The notes under the pieces were generated by a model. That model searched no databases, had not been told where the DNA came from, and saw nothing but the letters and a program-made list of their open reading frames with translations. A stretch of 64,000 nucleotides of DNA from Sulfitobacter sp. CW3 (GTDB lineage: Bacteria; Pseudomonadota; Alphaproteobacteria; Rhodobacterales; Rhodobacteraceae), in the NCBI RefSeq assembly GCF_019392245.1, contig NZ_JAHXRL010000007.1, forward strand, positions 1 to 64,000, given 5' to 3'. Shown here in pieces: positions 54,909 to 63,566 of this stretch. Both the position numbers and the translations under genes were made by a program. Position 1 is the first letter of the stretch. Each line of letters begins with the position of its first letter.

Positions 54909-55942
54909 TGAACTTGTTTCGCCGCGCCGCAAAGAACCCTCCGACCATGACACTGGAAGGGGTGTTGGGCCCAAATACCCTGCTCGAAGACGCCGAAGGT
55001 AGGCCAGCACCCGGCGCATGTGCCATTGCTATTGCGTCGGATGGGGCGCTTTTGGTTGCACAGGGGCGTGATCTTAGGCGTATTGCAGACTGGCAGGCCG
55101 AAGGCGAAGTGATCCACCGTGCCGCTGCCCCAATCCGAACGCTTTGCACGTCGCCTGACGGAAAGATAGCAATCGTGTGCAGTGGCGGCGCGCTTGTTGT
55201 CCTCGCGCCAAACTTTGATGTCGTAGCAAGCTGGCCCGATGAAACCGGTGTTGCGGCGGCGACGGACGCGATGTTCAAATCCGAGAGCGAGCTTTTGATA
55301 CTCGACGGCGGGGGCCATCCAGATGACGACAGTTTGGCCCGGGCCGCGTGGGACGATACGATGCAAGGTTCACTTGTAAGCCTGACCAGCAACGGGTCAC
55401 GCGACGTGCTGGTCGACGGCTTGCACGCACCTGCGGGGTTATGTGCAGGTAAGGGTGGCTTGTTGATCACCCAGATGGAGCGTGCGTGCATCACGGATGC
55501 GACTGGCCACATACTTCGTTTGGGCCTGCCCGGCTACTTGGGGCGTCTGCGGCCCACCCCGAGGGGATATCTGTTGTCCTGCCTTGCGCGGCGTGATCCG
55601 CTGATCGAATTTCTCAAGACAGAGCGCGCCTTTGTGGACGAGATGAAGTCCACCATCGCGCCTGCGCACTGGATCGCCCCGCGTTCTGACCCCGGCTTCA
55701 GCCATGATTTCCCAATCGAAATGGGGGCTACCCGCTTGTTTGGCGAAGTTAAGGCCTGGGCACCTTCGTTTTCATACGGGCTGGTAATCGAACTGGATGA
55801 ACAACTACGCCCTATCGGTTCTGCCCATTCCCGTGCCAATGGCGCGCGGCATGCAATTGCCGAGGCAATAATGTGGCAAGGGGCGATGATCGCAGTGTGC
55901 CTTGGCACGGGCGAATTGCTGCGGATGGAGGTACAGGAATGA
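54908..55942 (+). CDS. Strictosidine-synthase/SMP-30-like beta-propeller protein
   Basis: 344 residues from the ATG at 54908, one base inside the previous stop. Repeated blades are visible (CAIAIASDGALLVAQGRDLR, IRTLCTSPDGKIAIVCSGGA, LHAPAGLCAGKGGLLITQME). No signal peptide. It is diverged from the propeller fused to the permease; a lactonase or esterase-like reaction on the imported compound is plausible but unproven. It overlaps the ATPase start by 4 bases. Confidence 0.8.
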   Translation: MNLFRRAAKNPPTMTLEGVLGPNTLLEDAEGRPAPGACAIAIASDGALLVAQGRDLRRIADWQAEGEVIHRAAAPIRTLCTSPDGKIAIVCSGGALVVLAPNFDVVASWPDETGVAAATDAMFKSESELLILDGGGHPDDDSLARAAWDDTMQGSLVSLTSNGSRDVLVDGLHAPAGLCAGKGGLLITQMERACITDATGHILRLGLPGYLGRLRPTPRGYLLSCLARRDPLIEFLKTERAFVDEMKSTIAPAHWIAPRSDPGFSHDFPIEMGATRLFGEVKAWAPSFSYGLVIELDEQLRPIGSAHSRANGARHAIAEAIMWQGAMIAVCLGTGELLRMEVQE

Positions 55943-57432
55943 GTGGACAGGCAATCGTCAAAGTCAAAGGGGCTGCCAAGATTTATGGCGGGATTGCTGC
56001 TTTGGAAGGTGCAGACTTTGACCTGTACGCGGGGGAAATTCACGCCCTTGCTGGGGAAAACGGAGCTGGAAAATCGACCCTGTGCAAGTTGATTGCGGGT
56101 GTGACTCGGCCAACAAGCGGCACTATCCAGATTGACGGAGAGGACGTAAAATTCGCCAACCCAAAAGATGCCACCGCACGAGGGATCGCTATGGTCTATC
56201 AAGAGACCAGCCTCGTGCCGCAGCTGACCGTCGCCCAGAATATGGTCTTGGGGCGTGAGCGGCCGTTCAATTCGGTGCGGCAGGTTCGAAACGCAGCACG
56301 GCAGGTGTTGCAGAGCTTGAATTTCAAGGTCGACCCGTCCCAACTGGCTGGAACTTTGTCTACTGCCAAGCGGCAGATGGTTGAAATCGCACGTGCTGTC
56401 CTGAACGAGGCGCGGGTGGTCATATTGGACGAACCAACTGCCGCCCTTACGCCAGAAGAGACGGATCATCTCTTTGATCTGATGCGGTCCCTGCAGAAAC
56501 GTGGCGTGGCAATGATCTTTATCAGTCACGCGCTTGAAGAGGCGTTGAACCACGCCGATCGCATTACGGTGCTACGCAATGGCAGGCTGGTTACGACGGG
56601 CGACGCGGCCGATTTTGACCGTGCGAAATTGATCCGGCACATGATCGGTGATGATCTAGAGGAAACCGGAAATACAACAATCCACAGACCTTCGGGCCCT
56701 ACCCCCCCGGTGTTGCAGGTCGAAAACCTGAGCATGGGAAGCATGCTGAACAATATGTCGTTTTCCGTTTTTCCGGGTCAGATTACGGGCATCGCGGGAC
56801 TAATCGGATCAGGCCGCACCGAAGCCGCCAAAGTGATCGTAGGCCATACCAAACGCAATATCGGTGGTGGGCGCATCTGGCTGGACGGTCAGGAAATTCG
56901 CTATTCCGTACCATCCCAAGCCATCGCGGATGGCATCGCTTACATAAGCGAGGATCGTAAACAGGAAGGTTTCTTTGACACGATGAGCACCGCGCGAAAC
57001 ATCGGGTTAGGATGGCTGGCCAAGTTCCGAGGCCGCCGGATCCTGCTCCCGCGCAGTCAATTGCGCAAGGCAGCAGATGAATGGCGCTCCCGGCTGGATA
57101 TTCAGGGCGACGACGGCGACAAATCGGTCATATATTTGTCTGGTGGTAATCAGCAAAAAGTTGTGATCGCCAAGTCGCTTGTGCAAAATCCGCGGCTGGT
57201 CATCTTTGACGAACCGACCCGTGGTGTGGATATCGGTGCAATTGCCGAAATTCGCCGCATTGTCCGAAGTTTTGCTGATAGTGGCGCTGGCGTGATATTG
57301 ATCTCATCCTATTTGCCGGAAATTCTAGATTTGTCAGACCGAATTCTTGTGGCCAAGAGTGGCACAATCGTTGCTGATTTCCCGCGCGAGGAGGCGACAG
57401 CAACCCGCATCCTTCACGCTGCGATTCACTAG
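55939..57432 (+). CDS. ABC transporter ATPase with two ABC domains (RbsA/MglA type)
   Basis: 497 residues from the ATG at 55939. First domain: Walker A GENGAGKSTL, signature LSTAKRQMVEIARAV, Walker B VVILDEPTAALT. Second: degenerate GLIGSGRTEAAKVIVG, signature YLSGGNQQKVVIAKSL and VIFDEPTRGVDIG. This is the usual sugar ABC ATPase. It powers the two permeases encoded upstream. Confidence 0.95.
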   Translation: MSGQAIVKVKGAAKIYGGIAALEGADFDLYAGEIHALAGENGAGKSTLCKLIAGVTRPTSGTIQIDGEDVKFANPKDATARGIAMVYQETSLVPQLTVAQNMVLGRERPFNSVRQVRNAARQVLQSLNFKVDPSQLAGTLSTAKRQMVEIARAVLNEARVVILDEPTAALTPEETDHLFDLMRSLQKRGVAMIFISHALEEALNHADRITVLRNGRLVTTGDAADFDRAKLIRHMIGDDLEETGNTTIHRPSGPTPPVLQVENLSMGSMLNNMSFSVFPGQITGIAGLIGSGRTEAAKVIVGHTKRNIGGGRIWLDGQEIRYSVPSQAIADGIAYISEDRKQEGFFDTMSTARNIGLGWLAKFRGRRILLPRSQLRKAADEWRSRLDIQGDDGDKSVIYLSGGNQQKVVIAKSLVQNPRLVIFDEPTRGVDIGAIAEIRRIVRSFADSGAGVILISSYLPEILDLSDRILVAKSGTIVADFPREEATATRILHAAIH

Positions 57433-57501
57433 GCGCTCCCGCGCTTGCACGCGCGCCATATCCCTGTGATCTTGCCAGCGGACCTTGGGGAGGGGTCCGC
57501 G

Positions 57502-59442
57502 ATGACAAACGATATGATTTCTTCTTTGACAGAAGTGTTCGAAACGCTCGCTGCCGGTGCCAACCGGGCCGAGTTCGAAGAGGCGCTCGATAGTTTGCGG
57601 GTGGTATCGGCTGAATCTGGCAGCCACGAAAGTTTCGACCGTATCACCCTTGCGATGACCAAGATACGAACCGAGTTGCGGGACCGGGCCGTGGTCGAAC
57701 ATGGTCTGAACATGTTGATCGAAACCAGCCACGACCTAAGCGGCACGCTAAGCGCGGACGACCTGATGCGCCTGATCGTACGTCGGACCCGCGCGCTTGT
57801 TGGCGCGGATCTTGCTTGGGTTACCGTGCAGGAACCGGAAACCAGTGAATTTCGCAACGTCCACATCGAAGGGCACGTATCGCCGGGCTCGCGGGTCATG
57901 CGGTGTGACGTCGAACACGGACTTGTCGGCGCTATTTTGCGATCAAAAAGCTATTTTCACACCACCGATTATCTGAATGACGACAGTTTTTGCCATTTGG
58001 CGGAACTCGACATGATGTTTAAGAAAGAAGGGATTGTTTCCCTCACTGGGTTTCCATTGCTTGTCGGGGACGAAGTTGTCGGGTTCCTTTTTGCCGCCTA
58101 CCGCTATCGACACGACGTTGGGGGGCGAGAGTTGTCGATTCTTGGTTCACTCGCACTGCATGCGGCTGTTGCGTTGCGCAACGCCGCCGCTTTCAAGGTG
58201 CAAGCCGAAGCGTTGAGCGAAGCCGAAGCAAGCCGTACCGCCTTGCTGGATTATATCGGACGGGTAGAAGCATCAGCCGAAACCCATGACGAAATGGCAT
58301 CGCTGTTGGCCTCGGGCGCTGACCTGCGGCAATACCTTCAGCGTATGGCAACCCAGGTGGACGGTGCGATTTTTCTATATGACCACACCCTACGGGTTCA
58401 GGAGGAATTCGTCTCGACCCAATATGTGGGGGAACTGGCGGACCGCATCCGGGCAGACCGTCGCCGGATTGCAGGACTTGCGCCGGTCAGCACACGATCG
58501 GTCCAGACGGGGCGCGCGCAAATGCTGACCGACACCGGTACAGAAGAATGCCGCGCTATCGTCCTGCATGGGGGTGCCCGACAATGGGAAATGCTGGTCA
58601 TTTGCAGTCCGGGCAAGTTGGATGAAATCGAGGTGCGAAATCTGGAACGCTCTGCGGTGGCACTGGCAATTGCCAAACTCTGGGCGGAAAAGAGAGAAGC
58701 CGAGCAGATTATTGCAACGTCCACTTTGATCCGGCACCTTACCCACGTGTCCCCACCTGACGAGGCGAGCCTCAAGGCGCTGCGTGATCGGCTGGGCATT
58801 GGATCAGGCGATACGGTCAGGCTGGCATTGATCCGTTTCTGGGGGCTGGATCAAACAGAACAGCAACGGGTTGTGCGCGACTGCGCGGCGCGGCACGAAG
58901 TATTGGTAGATCAATTGGGCGGCGAATTTTTGGCGATTGCCAAAGCGGAAACGCTTGGTGCCTTTCTGTCGGCGCTAAACCGGCAGCGCGAAGAATGGCA
59001 CGTCGGCGGCGTGCAATCCGCCCCGCTGAGCAACCTTGCCGGTGTGCCCAGCCTTTACGCCAGCCTGCGCGAGTGTACAGCCATTCTGCACGCCATGCGA
59101 CCGTTGCATCGGTTCCTTGACCATGACGAAGTCAGCCTGTTTGCCCGCATTTTCGAAGGCAGGAACGCAGAAGACCTGTCGCGCCATGTCGTCGCGCTTT
59201 TACAGCCCATTCAGGACCACGGCCCCAAGCAAGGCAACCAACTGAAACAGACCATGCGCAGCTACTTTGAAAATCAGTTCAACGCGCGCCGAACAGCTGA
59301 TTCCTTGGGAATTCATATCAACACGGTGCGACAACGTTTGCAGACCCTGCGCGACTTGACTGGCGGTTGGGATGACCCGTTTCGTGCATTGGAATTTCAG
59401 GTTGCTTTGCGGTTGGACGACATTTTGGCCAACAAAGAGTAG
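57502..59442 (+). CDS. GAF-domain transcriptional regulator with PucR-type C-terminal HTH
   Basis: 646 residues from the ATG at 57502 (GGGGAGGGG upstream), 70 bases after the ATPase. A GAF domain spans about residues 60-235 (LVGADLAWVTVQEPETSEFR, GIVSLTGFPLLVGDEVVGFL). The middle is a long coiled region with a second sensor-like part. The C-terminus RRTADSLGIHINTVRQRLQT, LRDLTGGWDDPFRALEFQVA is the PucR HTH. It probably activates this import operon upon sensing the ligand. No receiver domain. Confidence 0.9.
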   Translation: MTNDMISSLTEVFETLAAGANRAEFEEALDSLRVVSAESGSHESFDRITLAMTKIRTELRDRAVVEHGLNMLIETSHDLSGTLSADDLMRLIVRRTRALVGADLAWVTVQEPETSEFRNVHIEGHVSPGSRVMRCDVEHGLVGAILRSKSYFHTTDYLNDDSFCHLAELDMMFKKEGIVSLTGFPLLVGDEVVGFLFAAYRYRHDVGGRELSILGSLALHAAVALRNAAAFKVQAEALSEAEASRTALLDYIGRVEASAETHDEMASLLASGADLRQYLQRMATQVDGAIFLYDHTLRVQEEFVSTQYVGELADRIRADRRRIAGLAPVSTRSVQTGRAQMLTDTGTEECRAIVLHGGARQWEMLVICSPGKLDEIEVRNLERSAVALAIAKLWAEKREAEQIIATSTLIRHLTHVSPPDEASLKALRDRLGIGSGDTVRLALIRFWGLDQTEQQRVVRDCAARHEVLVDQLGGEFLAIAKAETLGAFLSALNRQREEWHVGGVQSAPLSNLAGVPSLYASLRECTAILHAMRPLHRFLDHDEVSLFARIFEGRNAEDLSRHVVALLQPIQDHGPKQGNQLKQTMRSYFENQFNARRTADSLGIHINTVRQRLQTLRDLTGGWDDPFRALEFQVALRLDDILANKE

Positions 59443-59831
59443 TACCCGCGGCTTTTCTTGCATGTCGGCTCCAACGGGTGGGCACCGCGATCAGAGGCTT
59501 TTAGACAGGTACGGAATTTCGGGGCACTTCATGTAAATTCCCTGATTCAGGATGGGGCATCTATTCATGACGAACCAAGTAGCGATTTCATTCGGTACGC
59601 AAGTTTGGTTGGTTCTAAAATGTCGCGCGGCAACAGAAATGGCACATTCAGTCGAGAGATCACGAACGTCGAAGTATTACTGCGCGTAACGGCAATATCG
59701 ACGCGCAACCGTGGGGTTATGTCATGCCATCGAAAACCCAGTATATGATCCGGCCGCAGCTAATCACCTGAACCTGCTCAGATCTGATTGACGGGCAGGG
59801 GCTTACGCACCCCCGCCCGCCTAATTCAGCC
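59443..59831. other. Intergenic region between regulator and DUF892 gene
   Basis: About 390 bp. A GC-rich imperfect hairpin at about 59787-59820 (GGGCAGGGG against CCCCCGCCC) may terminate one of the converging transcripts. No gene supported. Confidence 0.4.
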
Positions 59832-60338
59832 TCAGGCGTTTTCTGGCGCTTTTGCGGCGGCATTCACGGTTATATCAGCGAGCTTGGTCAGATCTTCGTC
59901 AGTCTTCCACTCTTGCTGCAACGTTTCATTCAACAGCTTGGCCGCGTCCTTCATGCCCAACTCTTTTGCCCAGCGGTGCAGCGTTCCATAGCGGGTGATT
60001 TCATAGTGCTCGACAGCTTGAGCAGAGGAGATCAAGCCAGCATCAAGAGCGGGAGAGCCCTTGAATTCGTCCATGATTTCTTCTGCTTCGGCGATGATGC
60101 CTTCAATGGCATCGCAGGTCTTACCCCGGGCCGACTTGCCCAAAGTTTCAAACACTTTTTGCAGCCGTTCGATCTGCTCTTCTGTTTCGCTGTGGTGCTT
60201 CTCAAAGGCTTGCGCCAGTTTTTCATCCGTTGCGGCACGTTTCATCTTAGGCAATGCCTTAAGAATCTTGCGCTCGGCGTAATAGATATCTTTCAGGGTA
60301 TCTAGAAAAAGGTCTTCAAGCGTTTTCGTTTTGGCCAT
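59832..60338 (-). CDS. DUF892 (YciE/YciF-type) ferritin-like protein
   Basis: 168 residues from the ATG at 60338 (GAGGACGT upstream). KTLEDLFLDTLKDIYYAERK is the DUF892 opening, and helix pairs with Glu/His (FEKHHSETEEQIERLQKVFE, AQAVEHYEITRYGTLHRWAK) provide the diiron ligands. Stress-linked in enterobacteria. Function in detail unknown. Confidence 0.92.
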   Translation of the reverse strand: MAKTKTLEDLFLDTLKDIYYAERKILKALPKMKRAATDEKLAQAFEKHHSETEEQIERLQKVFETLGKSARGKTCDAIEGIIAEAEEIMDEFKGSPALDAGLISSAQAVEHYEITRYGTLHRWAKELGMKDAAKLLNETLQQEWKTDEDLTKLADITVNAAAKAPENA

Positions 60339-60563
60339 CGTTACGTCCTCTTTACTGATAAGAATAATTAGGGTCACGATACTGCTGTATCTCTATGGTT
60401 GAACGTTGGATTTCAAAAACCGTTCCCGCTTATTCTTGTGTTTTTCACAAGCTAGGCGGCTTTCCGCATGATCCTGTCTTACCTAGGCTTCACAAGTTAA
60501 CTATAATAACTTGGCAATACCTATCAGATGGATCGTGCTGGCAAATGTTTGGTGCCCGCAACC

Positions 60564-61166
60564 CTATTGCAGAATATGCCGCCGTATCAGTTTAGCCAGT
60601 TCGGCGCTGTCTTTGACACGCAGGGCATCAACCATTTTGATGTGCTCAGCTGCTGAACGCTCAATTCTTGCACGGTTCAGCCATTGCGAGGCAGGGGCAG
60701 GGGAAGTGCGCAGGCGTAGATCGTCCACCAGATTCACCATCGGTTCATTGCCCGAACAGCGCAACAGGGTCCGGTGGAACGCCAAGTTGGTTTCATACAA
60801 TTGATCGAATGGGCCGCTTTGAACAATCTGGGAAAATTGTTCCGCCAGCCTTTGTAGTTCAGTGATCTGCTCGGCGCTGGCCCCAAGACACAGCGCCTCG
60901 GAAAATCCCGTTTCGATGGCTACGCGGATCGCCAGCACCTGTTTGGTGTCATCATCGTCCGTCGGGTGGACCGAATAACCGCGGTTCTTTTCGTAGCGGA
61001 TCAATCTGCGCCCCGCGAGCGTTTCAAGCGCCTTGCGCACGGGGGCGCGGCCAACGCCATAGCGCGCTTGCAGATCGACTTGTTTCAACCACGATCCCGC
61101 TGTGAACTGACCCGATCGCAAATCTTGAGCGAGTCTGTCTGCTATGATTTCTGCGTCATCTGACAT
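60564..61166 (-). CDS. GntR-family regulator, FCD (FadR) subfamily
   Basis: 200 residues from the ATG at 61166 (an upstream frame reaches 61277). Winged helix about 5-70 (FTAGSWLKQVDLQARYGVGR, APVRKALETLAGRRLI), then an FCD domain (about 80-200) with helices that carry the metal/ligand site (LYETNLAFHRTLLRCSGNEP, AAEHIKMVDAL). Divergent from the M20 hydrolase gene, with a palindrome between them. Confidence 0.9.
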   Translation of the reverse strand: MSDDAEIIADRLAQDLRSGQFTAGSWLKQVDLQARYGVGRAPVRKALETLAGRRLIRYEKNRGYSVHPTDDDDTKQVLAIRVAIETGFSEALCLGASAEQITELQRLAEQFSQIVQSGPFDQLYETNLAFHRTLLRCSGNEPMVNLVDDLRLRTSPAPASQWLNRARIERSAAEHIKMVDALRVKDSAELAKLIRRHILQ

Positions 61167-61320
61167 GGCGGGCCTTTGTGGTTTTCTTCTATTTACCCTA
61201 ATTCGGCGGTTAAAGGAATCCACAGTTAGGTCCAAGGGGCTGCGTATTTTTTGCGCAAATCCATACGGCTCAGCCATGTTTTTGCAATCTCAGGTAAGAA
61301 AGGTGTTGCATTAAGTTTAT

Positions 61321-61334
61321 AATTGGTACCAATT
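61321..61334. promoter_or_regulatory. Candidate GntR/FCD operator
   Basis: AATTGGTACCAATT is a perfect 14-bp palindrome, 41 bases before the M20 hydrolase ATG. The TGGT/ACCA half sites are typical of FadR-subfamily operators. Confidence 0.6.
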
Positions 61335-61374
61335 TTGTATCCAATATGTAAATGCACCGAGAGACCCAAACTCC

Positions 61375-62799
61375 ATGAGAGACAACAACTCTGACCCGAT
61401 CTGGAAACACGTTGATGACCGCCGTGCTAATTTTATGGCATTAGCCGACAGAATTTGGGGGATGCCAGAGACAAATTTTGCCGAACACAAGTCCAACGCC
61501 GAACATGTCGCTGCGCTTGAGGCCGAGGGTTTTCGCGTTACCCGCAATGTCGCTAATCTGCCAACAGCGGTGATGGGCGAGGCGGGCGAGGGCGGACCCG
61601 TTATCGCCATTCTGGGCGAATATGATGCCTTGCCTGGGTTAAGTCAAAAGGCGGGAGTCGCTGAGAAACAGCCAGAAACCGAAGGCGGTGCAGGGCATGG
61701 ATGTGGTCATAACGTGCTTGGTGCCGGTTCGATGCTGGCCGCGGCGGCGTTGAAATCGTGGCTCGAAGAAACTGGCCAACATGGCCGTGTGCGGTATTAT
61801 GGATGCCCTGCAGAAGAGGGCGGATCGGCCAAAGGCTTCATGGTTCGTGAGGGATTGTTTGACGATGTGGACATCGCCATCTGCTGGCACCCGGCCCCAT
61901 TGGCGGCGGTGAACACGCCGATCTCATTGGCCTGCAACGAAATCCTGTTTGAATTCGAGGGCAAGTCTGCCCACGCGGCAGCGGCCCCTGAACTCGGCAG
62001 ATCGGCGTTGGATGCTGTTGAATTGATGAATGTCGGGGTGAATTACCTGCGCGAACATATGCCCGACTCTGCGCGCATTCATTATGCGGTCATCAACACG
62101 GGCGGTTCTGCGCCAAACGTCGTGCAGGCCTATGCGTCGGTCCGGTATTTGGTCCGTGCACGCGAGTTGGACGAATTGATCCCTTTGGTGGAACGGGTGC
62201 GCAAGGTTGCCCAAGGATCCGCACTGATGACAGGAACCAAGGTGCGGGATCGGGTGTTGTCAGGCGATGCCAATCTGATCGGCAACGCGCCGTTAGAAGA
62301 ATTAATGCATACCCAATTGGAGCGCCTTGGCCCGCCGGAATTTGACGCCGAAGACCACAGGTTTGCCCGAGACATTCGCAGCACCCTGTCAGCGGAGGAA
62401 ATTCGCGCGGCGTTCACCCGTTTTGGGGTCACGCCGCAGATGGATTTGGCATTGTGCGATTTTGTGGTGCCGCTGACCCAAGGGCGCGGCAGTGGAGTTG
62501 GATCAACCGATGTCGGCACCGTCAGCTGGGTCGTGCCAACGGTGCAGGTGCGCGGCGCGACCTATGCGATTGGCACGCCGGGACACAGTTGGCAGCTAGT
62601 GGCGCAGGGCAAATCCGGCATTGCCCACAAGGGCATGACCCATGCCGCCAAGGTGATGGCCGCGACGGCCAAAGCGTTGTTTGAAGATCCCGCGCAATTG
62701 GCTGCCGCAAAGGCCGATTTTCTAAAGCGCCGCGAGGGTCGGCCATTTGTGAACCCGCTGCCAGATGATGTGAGCCCTGATTTTCCGGTGACGGAATGA
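61375..62799 (+). CDS. M20-family amidohydrolase (AbgB/aminobenzoyl-glutamate hydrolase-like)
   Basis: 474 residues. Metal ligands lie in GEYDALPGLSQKAG, EGGAGHGCGHNVLGAGSMLA, GCPAEEGGSAKGFM and WHPAP, and the C-terminal block QGRGSGVGSTDVGTVSWVVP, GTPGHSWQLVAQGKSGIAHK, is AbgB-like. It cuts an amide bond of an N-acyl amino acid in the cytoplasm. Beside polar amino-acid ABC permeases and a GntR regulator, it probably degrades the imported conjugate. Confidence 0.93.
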   Translation: MRDNNSDPIWKHVDDRRANFMALADRIWGMPETNFAEHKSNAEHVAALEAEGFRVTRNVANLPTAVMGEAGEGGPVIAILGEYDALPGLSQKAGVAEKQPETEGGAGHGCGHNVLGAGSMLAAAALKSWLEETGQHGRVRYYGCPAEEGGSAKGFMVREGLFDDVDIAICWHPAPLAAVNTPISLACNEILFEFEGKSAHAAAAPELGRSALDAVELMNVGVNYLREHMPDSARIHYAVINTGGSAPNVVQAYASVRYLVRARELDELIPLVERVRKVAQGSALMTGTKVRDRVLSGDANLIGNAPLEELMHTQLERLGPPEFDAEDHRFARDIRSTLSAEEIRAAFTRFGVTPQMDLALCDFVVPLTQGRGSGVGSTDVGTVSWVVPTVQVRGATYAIGTPGHSWQLVAQGKSGIAHKGMTHAAKVMAATAKALFEDPAQLAAAKADFLKRREGRPFVNPLPDDVSPDFPVTE

Positions 62800-62845
62800 C
62801 GGATTTTCCAGGTCAGGACAGACCACAGGCGTGCGGAAGATAATC

Positions 62846-63562
62846 ATGGATACTCCTGGATTTTTTGAACTAATGAGCTTTGGCCCTGAGGGCTGGGCCC
62901 CGGCGCTATTACGTGCGGCGATGATGACGCTGGCAATTGCAGCGACGGGTTATGTGATTGGCAGCACGCTGGGGGCATTTCTCGCGTGGGGCAAGGTATC
63001 TGGCGGGCGGGTGATCCGTGGCTTTGCCGAAACCTACACCACAGTGTTACGCGGTATTCCCGACCTTTTGGTGATCTATCTGTTCTATTTTGGCGGGTCT
63101 TTGTTGTTGACCAAAATCATGCGTGGATTGGGCGGTGAGGGATTTTTTGACTTACCCGGATTTGCTGCAGGATCGATTGCCATTGGTGTCGTTTCCGCGG
63201 CCCAGCACACCGAAGTGTTTCGCGGGGCCTATCGTGCAGTCACACCCGGTGAAATCGAAGCGGCCGTGGCGATGGGCATGGCCCGCCCGACATTATTTCG
63301 CCGGATCATCTTGCCACTGACGGCGCGTCATGCGCTGCCCGGCATGGGGAATGTCTGGCAGATCACCCTAAAGGAAAGCGCGCTGGTGTCGGTGACAGGC
63401 GTGGTCGAATTGGTTCGGCAGGCGCAAATCGGGGCGGGATCAACCCGCCAGCCTTTCTATTTCTTCTTTGCCTCGGCGGTGCTTTTCCTTGTGATTACAT
63501 GGATTTCCGGTCTGGTCCTGAACCGTGCCGAGCGGCATTTCAGCCGCGGACTGGAAAGGTAG
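62846..63562 (+). CDS. Polar amino-acid ABC transporter permease (HisQ/GlnP type)
   Basis: 238 residues from the ATG at 62846 with GGAAG upstream; a GTG at 62831 is also in frame. Five helices, TTVLRGIPDLLVIYLFYFGG and the EAA loop block EIEAAVAMGMARPTLFRRII. Pairs with the permease at 63567. Confidence 0.93.
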   Translation: MDTPGFFELMSFGPEGWAPALLRAAMMTLAIAATGYVIGSTLGAFLAWGKVSGGRVIRGFAETYTTVLRGIPDLLVIYLFYFGGSLLLTKIMRGLGGEGFFDLPGFAAGSIAIGVVSAAQHTEVFRGAYRAVTPGEIEAAVAMGMARPTLFRRIILPLTARHALPGMGNVWQITLKESALVSVTGVVELVRQAQIGAGSTRQPFYFFFASAVLFLVITWISGLVLNRAERHFSRGLER

Positions 63563-63566
63563 CCCC

